A stretch of DNA of 39,658 nt from NCBI GenBank assembly GCA_030603345.1, contig JAUVXZ010000005.1, forward strand, positions 1 through 39,658. The letters are read 5' to 3'. This document shows positions 29,556-37,895 of the stretch, in pieces (position 1 is the stretch's first letter; every line of letters begins with the position of its first letter). Origin of the DNA: Pseudomonadota bacterium. GTDB taxonomy: Bacteria > Desulfobacterota > DSM-4660 > Desulfatiglandales > B25-G16. Made by a program: the position numbers and the translations under genes. The notes beneath the pieces were generated by a model, which was not told the origin of the DNA, did no database searches, and saw nothing but the letters and a program-made list of their open reading frames with translations.

Positions 29556-30979
29556 AAAGCAAAAGAGCAGGCTTACTGTCTTTGGCCAGCGGGGGCATGG
29601 AACTGAGCTGGCTCTATGCGTGGGCCACCTTTATTATGACCTCCCTACTCCATCGCCCTTTTCCCTTGCCAGAGGCAATTGGCACATTTGCACTGGCGGC
29701 AATGCTTACCTCTGTTGTCCAGGGAAGGGGTTGGCGGGTGATCCTGATTTTAGGGCTCCAGGTGTTCGGTTTTCTAATCACCACCTCAAGGATTGTATAT
29801 GTGTTCAACTACTGGTCCTATCCTTTTGTAAGCAACGGGTGGCTCGTGGAGTTCCTCAGCAGACCGAGAGATCCACTGGAGTGGTTTATCCTCGCTGTTA
29901 TCCTTTTCTTTGCCCTCTTGTTTTGGGTGGGGGGAGTGACTTTAGCCCGGAGGTCAACAGCGTACCTCACCATTTGCACCCGCTTTGATCTGGGAGTGGC
30001 GGCCTTTTTTTGTCTTCTACTGATAAAATTACTTTTGCTGGTAAAAGGGGGTATCAAGGTGCCGGATCCCATGGCCGAGCTATTGCTGTTTCCATTTTTC
30101 GTGTTCAGTCTTTTGGCTATCGGCATGGCCCGGAATCGGAGTACTGCCCAGAGGGATTTTCTCTCAGGCTACCAGGGGATTGGTGTGATCGTGAGTTTTA
30201 CTGTGGTCGTTCTTTTATTTGGGACAGGCCTGGTATTGCTTTTTTTGCCCTACCTACGTTTGGTTGCCGAGATGGGGTATGGAGTGTTGAAGAGTGCGGC
30301 TGGACCATTAGAACCCATCTTGGTAACTATTTTGCGGTTTCTCTTTTTCCATAATCGAAGTCGACCGGAGACAGCATCTCCTTCATCTGGGGGAGATGAA
30401 ACAGAATTGGTGTCTTCGGCTGAGAGCAGCTGGTGGATGGAGCTAATGGAGAAAATATTCGGCTGGGGGTTCTTGGGCCTGGGTGGGTTGATCACACTCA
30501 TTATTTGTGGGTTGGGCGTGTGGTACCTATTTAGGTGGCTCTTCTCAAGGACCTCTATCAGCGAAAAGAAGCAGATCCAATGGGGTCTGATTCTATTGTG
30601 GGCCGCGAGACTGCGGGCAGTTCTTTTTCTCTTCTGGGGGAAAATAGTCAGAAAAGCGAAAGGCTACAGAGACGCAGCTCAGCTCTATAGTGCCCTGCTC
30701 GCATGGGGACACCATAGTGGTCTACCACATTTCTTAATTGACACCCCTACAGAGTATGGACTGCGTCTGAGGCGTCGGTTTCCCCCACTGAATAGAGAGG
30801 TAGAGGTGATAATTGAGGCCTTCAATCAAGAGGTGTACGGCGAAACAATGCTCGATGAGCGGCAATTGACCATGGCCAGGCTCGCATGGCGAAGACTGCG
30901 CAGCCCTCTCTATTGGCCTTCCAGGCTGAAGTCCTGGTTTCTCCGACCAGGTGAGAGAGAAGAGAGGGACGTCTATTGA
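29552..30979 (+). CDS. Multi-TM protein with C-terminal DUF4129-like region, no transglutaminase core visible
   Basis: ATGA overlap with the DUF58 gene; TM-rich; C-term YSALLAWGHHSGLPHFLIDTPTEYGLRLRRRFPPLNREVEVIIEAFNQEVYGE. Confidence 0.8.
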   Translation: MKSKRAGLLSLASGGMELSWLYAWATFIMTSLLHRPFPLPEAIGTFALAAMLTSVVQGRGWRVILILGLQVFGFLITTSRIVYVFNYWSYPFVSNGWLVEFLSRPRDPLEWFILAVILFFALLFWVGGVTLARRSTAYLTICTRFDLGVAAFFCLLLIKLLLLVKGGIKVPDPMAELLLFPFFVFSLLAIGMARNRSTAQRDFLSGYQGIGVIVSFTVVVLLFGTGLVLLFLPYLRLVAEMGYGVLKSAAGPLEPILVTILRFLFFHNRSRPETASPSSGGDETELVSSAESSWWMELMEKIFGWGFLGLGGLITLIICGLGVWYLFRWLFSRTSISEKKQIQWGLILLWAARLRAVLFLFWGKIVRKAKGYRDAAQLYSALLAWGHHSGLPHFLIDTPTEYGLRLRRRFPPLNREVEVIIEAFNQEVYGETMLDERQLTMARLAWRRLRSPLYWPSRLKSWFLRPGEREERDVY

Positions 30980-31065
30980 ATTATAGAAATCTTACCGTGG
31001 TATTACGCCGTGGTATTCATTCCTCGCTCAACCATTTTCTACATTGCATTGCAATTAACCAACCA

Positions 31066-31145
31066 CAAAGTCCAGATACCTTGCCGAGACATTTAATATG
31101 GAAAAAATGAATATCTGATAAGAATATCAAAGCCTCAGGCTATGA
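31066..31145. repeat. Direct repeat copy A flanking AbiE-like operon
   Basis: caaagtccagataccttgccgagacatttaatatggaaaaaatgaatatctgataagaatatcaaagcctcaggctatga; ~85-90% identical to 33651-33728, including an identical 24-bp core tgaatatctgataagaatatcaaa. Confidence 0.85.
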
Positions 31146-31504
31146 TCTGAATCCTTGCGTGTCGTATATCCAACTGAATCATGCGATTCCCACCATTAAC
31201 TAATTTCATTTAATGCCGATTGAAACCTGAAATTGCCAGCACCAAGAAAACCATGCTTATGTTCCCTCGCAAATAGTTCAATCGCAAAGTAGCTTTTGGT
31301 TTTCTTCTTACGGAAGATTGTATTTTGAACTAAACAGTTTTGTCACAAGAAGAAGCAGGCCAAAATCAAGTTGACCAAGCAGAAGTATAGGGCCTGATTA
31401 TTTTGAGCATATGAAAAGGATATCAGAACATCTGGGCGGGGTCTCAAATTCCGGATAATAGCAGATATTTCAGAGCGAGATAGGATTCGATTACAGTGCT
31501 AATT

Positions 31505-31557
31505 TGTTCATTAATCTGTATTGTTCATTCATTGTGAACAATCATTTATTGTGAACA
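31505..31557. promoter_or_regulatory. Operator module 1 (four TGTTCA/TGAACA half-sites)
   Basis: TGTTCA 31505, TGTTCA 31522, TGAACA 31535, TGAACA 31552: spacing 17-13-17, full dyad symmetry around 31531. Confidence 0.7.
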
Positions 31558-31612
31558 AAAATTTGTTTATCCTTAGAAATAAAATTATTAGGATAATATA
31601 ATAAGATAGTTA

Positions 31613-31641
31613 TTGACATTTGTTCAGAAAATAATTATGTT
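31613..31641 (+). promoter_or_regulatory. Candidate sigma70-type promoter of AbiE-like operon
   Basis: TTGACA (31613-31618) - 17 nt - TATGTT (31636-31641), embedded in operator module 2. Confidence 0.55.
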
Positions 31642-31673
31642 CACAAAAAATGAACAGGTGCAAATAGCGAACA
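31621..31673. promoter_or_regulatory. Operator module 2 (four half-sites, same spacing)
   Basis: TGTTCA 31621, TGTTCA 31638, TGAACA 31651, CGAACA 31668: spacing 17-13-17, dyad around 31647. Confidence 0.7.
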
Positions 31674-31690
31674 AAAAGGGTAAGAATGCG

Positions 31691-32722
31691 ATGAGAACCA
31701 GAACCGCGGAAAACAAAATTCTACGTACAGCCTTGGAAAAGCTCGAAAAGACAACTGAATTAACAGCTGAAGCGTATCCTGAGGTTGATCCCGAGGGCCC
31801 AGATGCAGTGATTCGAATCACTTGGCAAGGTATGGAGTGGCATTTTGCAGCTGAGGTTAAATACACACTCACACCAGCAATGATCGGTGCAGCTGTTCAA
31901 CAACTACGGAGGCATATTGCAAAAGGCATTCTTGTTACAAAATATGTAACCCCGCAGGTAGCTGACATCTTAAAAGAAATGGGTACTCCATTCCTCGACG
32001 CAGCTGGCAACGCATACCTAAACGAGCCCCCTCTATTTGTTTTCATCAAAGGCAACAAGCCTCCTGAGAGAGATACCGAGAAGCCTCCAATCCGTGCTTT
32101 CCGTCCGACGGGACTACAGGTTGTATTTGCCCTTATATGCAATCCAGACCTAGAAAGGGCCCAATACCGGGAAATTGCCCAAGCTGCAGACGTCGCCTTA
32201 GGCACTGTAGGGTGGGTCATGCGGGATTTGAGACAATTGGGAAATCTGGTTGAAATGGGGAAACGGGGTCGGCGGCTAATTCAGAAGGAGAAACTGTTGG
32301 CGCGGTGGGCAACGGCGTATCCAGAACAACTAAGGCCTAAGAAGTTACTAGGGACATTCAAAGCCGCCAATACAGATTGGTGGAAGGAGACTGAGCTTCC
32401 CGGCCCAGAAACGTATTGGGGAGGAGAAATCGCAGCAGCCAAGCTCACACAACACTTGAAGCCGCAGACGGCGACGATCTACACCCGCGAACTCAAAGTG
32501 CTTTTTGAATGGCTAATAAAAAATAGAATAAGACAAGACCCGGATGGAAATATCGAGATCGTGAGGAAGTTTTGGAAATTCGAACCTGATTGGGAATACC
32601 CCAACTTGACTCATCCCGTCCTAATATACGCGGATTTGCTCGCTACTGCTGATGCTAGAAACATTGAGACAGCAAGGATAATCTATGACAAAGAAATTGC
32701 TCGACTTCTCAGGGAAGATTGA
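31691..32722 (+). CDS. Type IV TA system AbiEi-like antitoxin (transcriptional regulator)
   Basis: MRTRTAENKILRTALEKLEKT...; AbiEi_2-type layout with wHTH-like segment (REIAQAADVALGTVGWVMRDLRQLGNL) followed directly by an AbiEii-like gene. ATG 31691 preferred over track TTG 31613. Confidence 0.8.
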   Translation: MRTRTAENKILRTALEKLEKTTELTAEAYPEVDPEGPDAVIRITWQGMEWHFAAEVKYTLTPAMIGAAVQQLRRHIAKGILVTKYVTPQVADILKEMGTPFLDAAGNAYLNEPPLFVFIKGNKPPERDTEKPPIRAFRPTGLQVVFALICNPDLERAQYREIAQAADVALGTVGWVMRDLRQLGNLVEMGKRGRRLIQKEKLLARWATAYPEQLRPKKLLGTFKAANTDWWKETELPGPETYWGGEIAAAKLTQHLKPQTATIYTRELKVLFEWLIKNRIRQDPDGNIEIVRKFWKFEPDWEYPNLTHPVLIYADLLATADARNIETARIIYDKEIARLLRED

Positions 32723-33578
32723 CAGATTCACCATTGAGCTTTTTGAGAACATAGCAAACGTAGCTGAATCTATGAGCGCTCCTTTCTTTGTTGTCGGTGC
32801 AACAGCACGAGACACTATTCTCAAATACGGCTACGGCATCGAGACAATCCGAGCCACTAATGACATAGATCTGGGCGTGAAAGTCTCTGATTGGGATCAG
32901 TATATCAAGCTAAGAGAGGCCCTGGTTGCAACGGCAAGATTCGAACCCACAAGGGAGCCCCAAAGGCTGAAATATCAGGGAAGTGTATTGATTGATATCA
33001 TCCCTTTTGGCGCGATTGCAGATCCGGGTGGATCATTCTCCTGGCCTCCGAATCACGAAGTCGAAATGAACACGCTCGGATTCGACGAATCATATAAACA
33101 TTCTTTGACAGTTAGACTGAAGAGAGAGCCGGATCTGTATGTCAAATTCGCAAGCCAAGCTGGCTTAGCTCTCATGAAACTGATTTCATGGGATGATAGG
33201 CATCCTGAAAGGAGTAAGGATGCTAAGGATTTAGGACTTTTAATGCGCAGTCACATTGATGCGGGAAATGAGGAACGCCTCTTTAAAGAAGAAGTAGACA
33301 TAATCGAGATTCTCCGAGAAAGTGGAAGTTATGACTACACGAGGGCCAGCGCGAGATTGCTTGGCCGGGATATTTCGGCGATTGCAAATCCCGAGACAAG
33401 GGAAAGGCTTCTGAAGATATTGGAAAAAGAGACTGGCGAGAGAGACCGCTACAGGCTTGTGGAGGACATGAGAGACATTTACGCGGCAGCCAGCTCAGAT
33501 TTTGGAGAGAACCTGGCCCTGCTCGAAGAACTCAAGGCCGGCATTCTAGAAGGACCTAGAATTGCTCGGAAGGGTTGA
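32685..33578 (+). CDS. AbiEii/AbiGii-like nucleotidyltransferase toxin
   Basis: FFVVGATARDTIL...TNDIDLGV (DxD) and later VLIDIIPFG acidic residue; overlaps the antitoxin 3' end by 38 nt in a different frame. Confidence 0.82.
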   Translation: MTKKLLDFSGKIDRFTIELFENIANVAESMSAPFFVVGATARDTILKYGYGIETIRATNDIDLGVKVSDWDQYIKLREALVATARFEPTREPQRLKYQGSVLIDIIPFGAIADPGGSFSWPPNHEVEMNTLGFDESYKHSLTVRLKREPDLYVKFASQAGLALMKLISWDDRHPERSKDAKDLGLLMRSHIDAGNEERLFKEEVDIIEILRESGSYDYTRASARLLGRDISAIANPETRERLLKILEKETGERDRYRLVEDMRDIYAAASSDFGENLALLEELKAGILEGPRIARKG

Positions 33579-33650
33579 ATGGGGCCAATCAATCGAACCA
33601 AGCTTGTGTTGTGTATTAAAGGGAAAACCATAAGAGCGAGACATCTGAAT

Positions 33651-33728
33651 CAAAGTACAGATTTTGCCAAGACATTCAATATAGAAACAGTGAATATCTG
33701 ATAAGAATATCAAAACCTCAAGCTATGA
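33651..33728. repeat. Direct repeat copy B flanking AbiE-like operon
   Basis: caaagtacagattttgccaagacattcaatatagaaacagtgaatatctgataagaatatcaaaacctcaagctatga; see copy A. Confidence 0.85.
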
Positions 33729-33795
33729 GATGATATGGACCCAGATTCTAACTGAAAAACACAGATCCTCAGGGTCTTTATGCATACCATATTTC

Positions 33796-34102
33796 AACCG
33801 CAGATTAACAGCAGACCCAGGGACATTCTCCCCTGCTTTTGGACCTTCAAGCAATCAATTTTAACCGCGGACACACGCACATATACACGGACGTTTTGTT
33901 TGGCCGACCCTGGCCAAATAAAAGACGCATTCGCTTCACGAAATGTTCATGCTGCAGAGAAGGATACAGAGGCATGGCTTACCTATGCCCACTCCGTCCC
34001 GGCGGGACGAGAGTCCCTTCGGGTGAGGGCATGACGGTCAATATCCGGCCACAGTCGGCCGGACATTTGTCGGCGGTAGTCTGCGTCGATCTGCGGTTTA
34101 TT
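33796..34102. repeat. MITE-like 'aaccgcagatt' intergenic element
   Basis: aaccgcagattaacagcagac (33796-33816) versus reverse complement of gtctgcgtcgatctgcggttt (~34080-34102); internal aaccgcggacacacgcacatatacacggacg. Confidence 0.5.
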
Positions 34103-34139
34103 GATTTGGGAAGGAGATATATGGAACAGCCGGATAAAT

Positions 34140-35303
34140 CTACCCCAGCAATTCAAAGGCAACGCGGCAATATGTCTCAACACCTGTCAATAGCACATCT
34201 TCATTCAAGTCAAATTTCGGGTTATGAAGGGGGGCACATCCCTCACGCCCCACACCGAGGAAGAAAAAGCACCCTTTCGACTTTTCCAGGTAGAATGCCA
34301 TATCCTCACCACCCATGGTCTGCTCAGGTTCAATAACCCGCTCTTCGCCAACCACATCTGCTGCGCATTTGCGAACCACCTCAGCCATGGATTCATCGTT
34401 TAGCAACGGCGGATATCCTTGCGTATATTTCAATTCGTAATCTGCACCCATTGACCCACACACGCCACGGACAATCTTTTCAACGCGCTCGGGCCAGGAA
34501 CTCCAGATGTCTCGATCAAACGTCCTTGTGGTACCGCACATTTCGGCTTCCCCAGGGATAACATTAAAGGTGGTGCCGGCTTGGAAACTGCCCACGGTGA
34601 CGACCGTTGGGCTCAAGGGATTCATCTGCCGGCTTGCAATGCGTTGTAGCGCGTTAACGACCTGGGTACCCACCTCAAGCGCATCGACGCACAGATGAGG
34701 CATGGCGCCATGGCCCCCTTTCCCAATAATTCTAATGTCAAAGCGATCCATGGCCGCCATGAGATACCCAGCCTTCACTCCTATGCTTCCCTCTGGTATG
34801 GCAGGCCACACATGACACCCTACGGAGAAATCCACGTGGGGATTTTCCATAACACCTGCCTCGATCATGGGTTTGGCACCCCCAGGGCCCTCTTCAGCAG
34901 GCTGAAACAAGAACTTGATGTTCCCATTCAGCTTATCCTTAACCTTGTTCAGAATCGTTGCAGCACCCAATACCATAGACATGTGGCCGTCATGGCCACA
35001 TGCATGCATTGCCCCCTCGTGGGTTGAAGCAAAAGGAAGGCCTGTTGCTTCGGTAACAGGAAGGGCGTCCATGTCGGAACGGATCATAAGGGTTTTGCCG
35101 GGACGCGTGAGGCTCATCAAACCCACGACACCAGTTTGTGCAATTCCCGTCTGTACTTCAAACCCCTGTCTCCCTAAGTAGTCCGCTACATAAGCAGAGG
35201 TTTTCTTTTCCGTGTAAGCAGGTTCCGGAATCAGATGTAGGTCTCGACGCAATTTAGTGATAAGGTCCTTATGTTCACGCACGAGTTTTGTAAAATCCAT
35301 CAT
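34140..35303 (-). CDS. M20 family amidohydrolase/peptidase
   Basis: LRRDLHLIPEPAYTEKKTS; MHACGHDGHMSMVLGAA; LFQPAEEGPGGAKPMIEAGVME; GGEDMAFYLEKSKGCFFFLGVG. ATG near 35303 preferred over track start 35438. Confidence 0.93.
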   Translation of the reverse strand: MMDFTKLVREHKDLITKLRRDLHLIPEPAYTEKKTSAYVADYLGRQGFEVQTGIAQTGVVGLMSLTRPGKTLMIRSDMDALPVTEATGLPFASTHEGAMHACGHDGHMSMVLGAATILNKVKDKLNGNIKFLFQPAEEGPGGAKPMIEAGVMENPHVDFSVGCHVWPAIPEGSIGVKAGYLMAAMDRFDIRIIGKGGHGAMPHLCVDALEVGTQVVNALQRIASRQMNPLSPTVVTVGSFQAGTTFNVIPGEAEMCGTTRTFDRDIWSSWPERVEKIVRGVCGSMGADYELKYTQGYPPLLNDESMAEVVRKCAADVVGEERVIEPEQTMGGEDMAFYLEKSKGCFFFLGVGREGCAPLHNPKFDLNEDVLLTGVETYCRVAFELLG

Positions 35304-35450
35304 AGCAATACCCTTAACATTCGAGGTTGTCTCAAAACAGACGTCACCTACTAGCGTACTCCAGGTCCTGTCTAAATTGAAACGGGCTCTTAGGTTGCAG
35401 CATGATAGGTAGCCGGGCGGGATGAAGTCTCCCTTCATCCCGCCGGCAGC

Positions 35451-36908
35451 TTACAAGGTGACAAACTTTTGGACGTGTTCCCTATCCATAGGTTTGGTGA
35501 GCAAGGAGACAACGATCAGAACGATGAAATTTAGGACCAGACCCTGGATTCCTGGATGGATGCCCCAGAACTTCGGGATGAAATGGAGTACGATCGCAAA
35601 ATTGAACAGCACACCTACAAGGATTCCACAGATTGCCCCGGCCTTTGTTGCCCTCGGCCAGAAGAATGTTGCCACAGCCAACGGGAGCAGCTGAACGATA
35701 GATCCGTAAGCCCCCAGCAGCAACGAAACCAGTGTCTGCCCACCAAAGATGGCCACCAGATACGAGGCCGCCCCGAAACCCACCACGGAAACACGGATCC
35801 ACAGGGTTGCCTGTTTGTCCGTGTGTTTTTCCTTTTTCAGGGGTTCCACAAGATCCTGGGCGAAGATCGAGCCCGCCGCGTGGGTGATGGTGTCCTGGCT
35901 GGACATAGCGGCGGCAAGGGCTGCGGCCAGAACCAATCCTACGATGATAGCAGGAAATTTTAGGTGCATAAACATCCACGGTAAGATCCGATCAGGAGCG
36001 CCCAATGCATCGGGAGTCACCTGCATAATTCCGGCAAATCCGATAAAGAGCACCGGTACCATAAAGATGGCGAAGGTGGGATACATAACGATGGTTTGCT
36101 TGAGCACCCTTTCGCTCTGCGCTGTGTACGCCTTCATAAACAAATGCGGCCACATGGAAAATCCCAGCACCGACACCAGCAATGCACTACTGAATGCGGC
36201 AAAGCTCATTTTGGTTCCAGGACCGACAAGCAGATGGGTCGGATTAGCCTCCATGATCTGCCGAAACATCTCCGAAGGCCCACCATAAAGCTTGAACGCA
36301 AAGTAGAGCCCGAGTACCCAGGCAATGACAATCATAAAGGCGCCCTGGAAGACGTTGGTCCAGGCCACACCTCGCACACCGCCATAGAAGACGTAGATGA
36401 CAACCACCACATAGGCGATGAGCGCCCCGGCCCAAAACGGTATGCGTCCTCCTGAAGCGATCTCAAAAATATAGGCACAACCCTTCATCTGCAACGTAAT
36501 ATACTGGATAAAAGCCAGTACAGAGACGATCGCAATGATCACAGACAAGGCATTGGATTGGAACCGATCCGTAAAGAGCTGCGCCTGGGTCACGTACTTA
36601 AATTTCTTGCCCGCCCGCAGCGCCCGGGGGCCCCACAGCCACCAAGGCACCAGGCCCAGAGCGCAGTATCCTAAGATATAGAAGGCTGCCGCCCCCTTGG
36701 AATAGGCCCACCCAGGTCCGCCCAGGTAGGCAAAGGCGCTAAAAATAGCACCTCCCATCAAGAAGTACATCACAAAAAACCCGAGGTTCCTGCTGGCCGC
36801 AATATATTCAACAACAGACCTTTCCCTGCCACGACCTCCCGCGGTTCCCAGAAACAGAATAAAGAGCAAATAGATAAAGATTATTATGGTAACCGTGATC
36901 CATGACAT
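35451..36908 (-). CDS. Sodium:solute symporter family protein
   Basis: AYLGGPGWAYSKGAAAFYILGYCALGLVPWW; ALAAAMSSQDTITHAAGSIFAQDL; 485 aa multi-TM. Confidence 0.92.
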   Translation of the reverse strand: MSWITVTIIIFIYLLFILFLGTAGGRGRERSVVEYIAASRNLGFFVMYFLMGGAIFSAFAYLGGPGWAYSKGAAAFYILGYCALGLVPWWLWGPRALRAGKKFKYVTQAQLFTDRFQSNALSVIIAIVSVLAFIQYITLQMKGCAYIFEIASGGRIPFWAGALIAYVVVVIYVFYGGVRGVAWTNVFQGAFMIVIAWVLGLYFAFKLYGGPSEMFRQIMEANPTHLLVGPGTKMSFAAFSSALLVSVLGFSMWPHLFMKAYTAQSERVLKQTIVMYPTFAIFMVPVLFIGFAGIMQVTPDALGAPDRILPWMFMHLKFPAIIVGLVLAAALAAAMSSQDTITHAAGSIFAQDLVEPLKKEKHTDKQATLWIRVSVVGFGAASYLVAIFGGQTLVSLLLGAYGSIVQLLPLAVATFFWPRATKAGAICGILVGVLFNFAIVLHFIPKFWGIHPGIQGLVLNFIVLIVVSLLTKPMDREHVQKFVTL

Positions 36909-37189
36909 TAGGTACCACCTCCTTCCGAGACATCCTTCGCTTCAGCGAAGTAAAGGATCAGAAGCACTACAAATTCAATTGCAATGAAAAGCACGATAAA
37001 GAACATGCCAAAAGGCATTCCCAGTACGAATGGTTCGACTGAATTAGCAAACAGCCAATAAAACGCCTGAATCAGGATGATCAGGCAAAGAATAATGAAA
37101 AAGATCATTCCCCTCGCTTTCACGCCCGGTGGGGTTCCCGGTCTAAAAACCGTGATTCCATAGCCGTCGTTCCCCTGATCGTTACTCAT
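36908..37189 (-). CDS. Small membrane protein partnered with the symporter (DUF997/DUF3311-like)
   Basis: Two predicted TM helices; overlaps symporter start by 1 nt. Confidence 0.65.
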   Translation of the reverse strand: MSNDQGNDGYGITVFRPGTPPGVKARGMIFFIILCLIILIQAFYWLFANSVEPFVLGMPFGMFFIVLFIAIEFVVLLILYFAEAKDVSEGGGT

Positions 37190-37428
37190 AGAAAGCCTCC
37201 TTTCATTTTTTTGGGTTTAATCACCTTGACAAGGAACAATATTCAAAAAGATTCCTAATGTCAAGGGTTACTCCCGATTTTGTTACCCCCGATTTCCAAT
37301 TACAGATTAATGCTCCCTTGTCTTGGCGGAACAGACCAAAATGAATCTGGGGGCAGGCATTCTGTAGTATCTGACAGTGTTCGGGGAACCCGGGATGCGA
37401 TGGTCAGTTAAGCAATAAATGCCGCATT

Positions 37429-37818
37429 CTAAGCGTCACTTGCGGAGATTTCAAAGATAACCGTTCCTCCGCCGGTAATTTCACACGGGTCAAGGCACTG
37501 GAGATAGGCTCTGTCACCTTTTGCTCCTGAAAGGCCCAGACTCTGTGGAGAAATCCCTCTAGAAAGGGCAACGTAGTATGGCATGAGGGAGGCCAGCGAG
37601 TGCATACACACTGTAGAGCTCTTTTTGGTATCCAGGATATAGCCTTCTCGTATAAGGATTGAGTCTCCAACACGGTAGACCGGGCATGTTCCTTTTATAT
37701 CTTTTACCTTAACAATAAGATCCATAGAGGGGACTCCGATACCAATCCATATATTATCAGCAACAAATATATAGTCCTTTTTAGCCTCTGCCAACCATTT
37801 TCTGAGCCTATTATTCAT
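37429..37818 (-). CDS. TIGR04076 family protein
   Basis: VKVKDIKGTCPVYRVGDSILIREGYILDTKKSSTVCMHSLASLMPYYVALSRGISPQSLGL...AYLQCLDPCEITGGGTVIFEI. Confidence 0.8.
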   Translation of the reverse strand: MNNRLRKWLAEAKKDYIFVADNIWIGIGVPSMDLIVKVKDIKGTCPVYRVGDSILIREGYILDTKKSSTVCMHSLASLMPYYVALSRGISPQSLGLSGAKGDRAYLQCLDPCEITGGGTVIFEISASDA

Positions 37819-37895
37819 ATTTTTCTCAGGAGGCTTTGTTTTGAAGAAATTGGCTATGTGCAGATAATATGATACGGTAAATGAAAAACGTGACG

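Noticed and set aside
30988-31020. Short direct repeat ccgtggtatt...ccgtggtatt
   Set aside because: Two 10-bp copies only; not enough to call an element.
31613-31690. N-terminal 26 residues of the AbiEi-like ORF as given in the track
   Set aside because: Overlaps a TTGACA-N17-TATGTT promoter and an operator module; ATG 31691 with SD-like AAGGG is a better start.
33780-34336. Plus-strand ORFs 33780-34034 and 33839-34336
   Set aside because: Lie in repeat-like intergenic DNA and antisense to the M20 gene; no protein signature.
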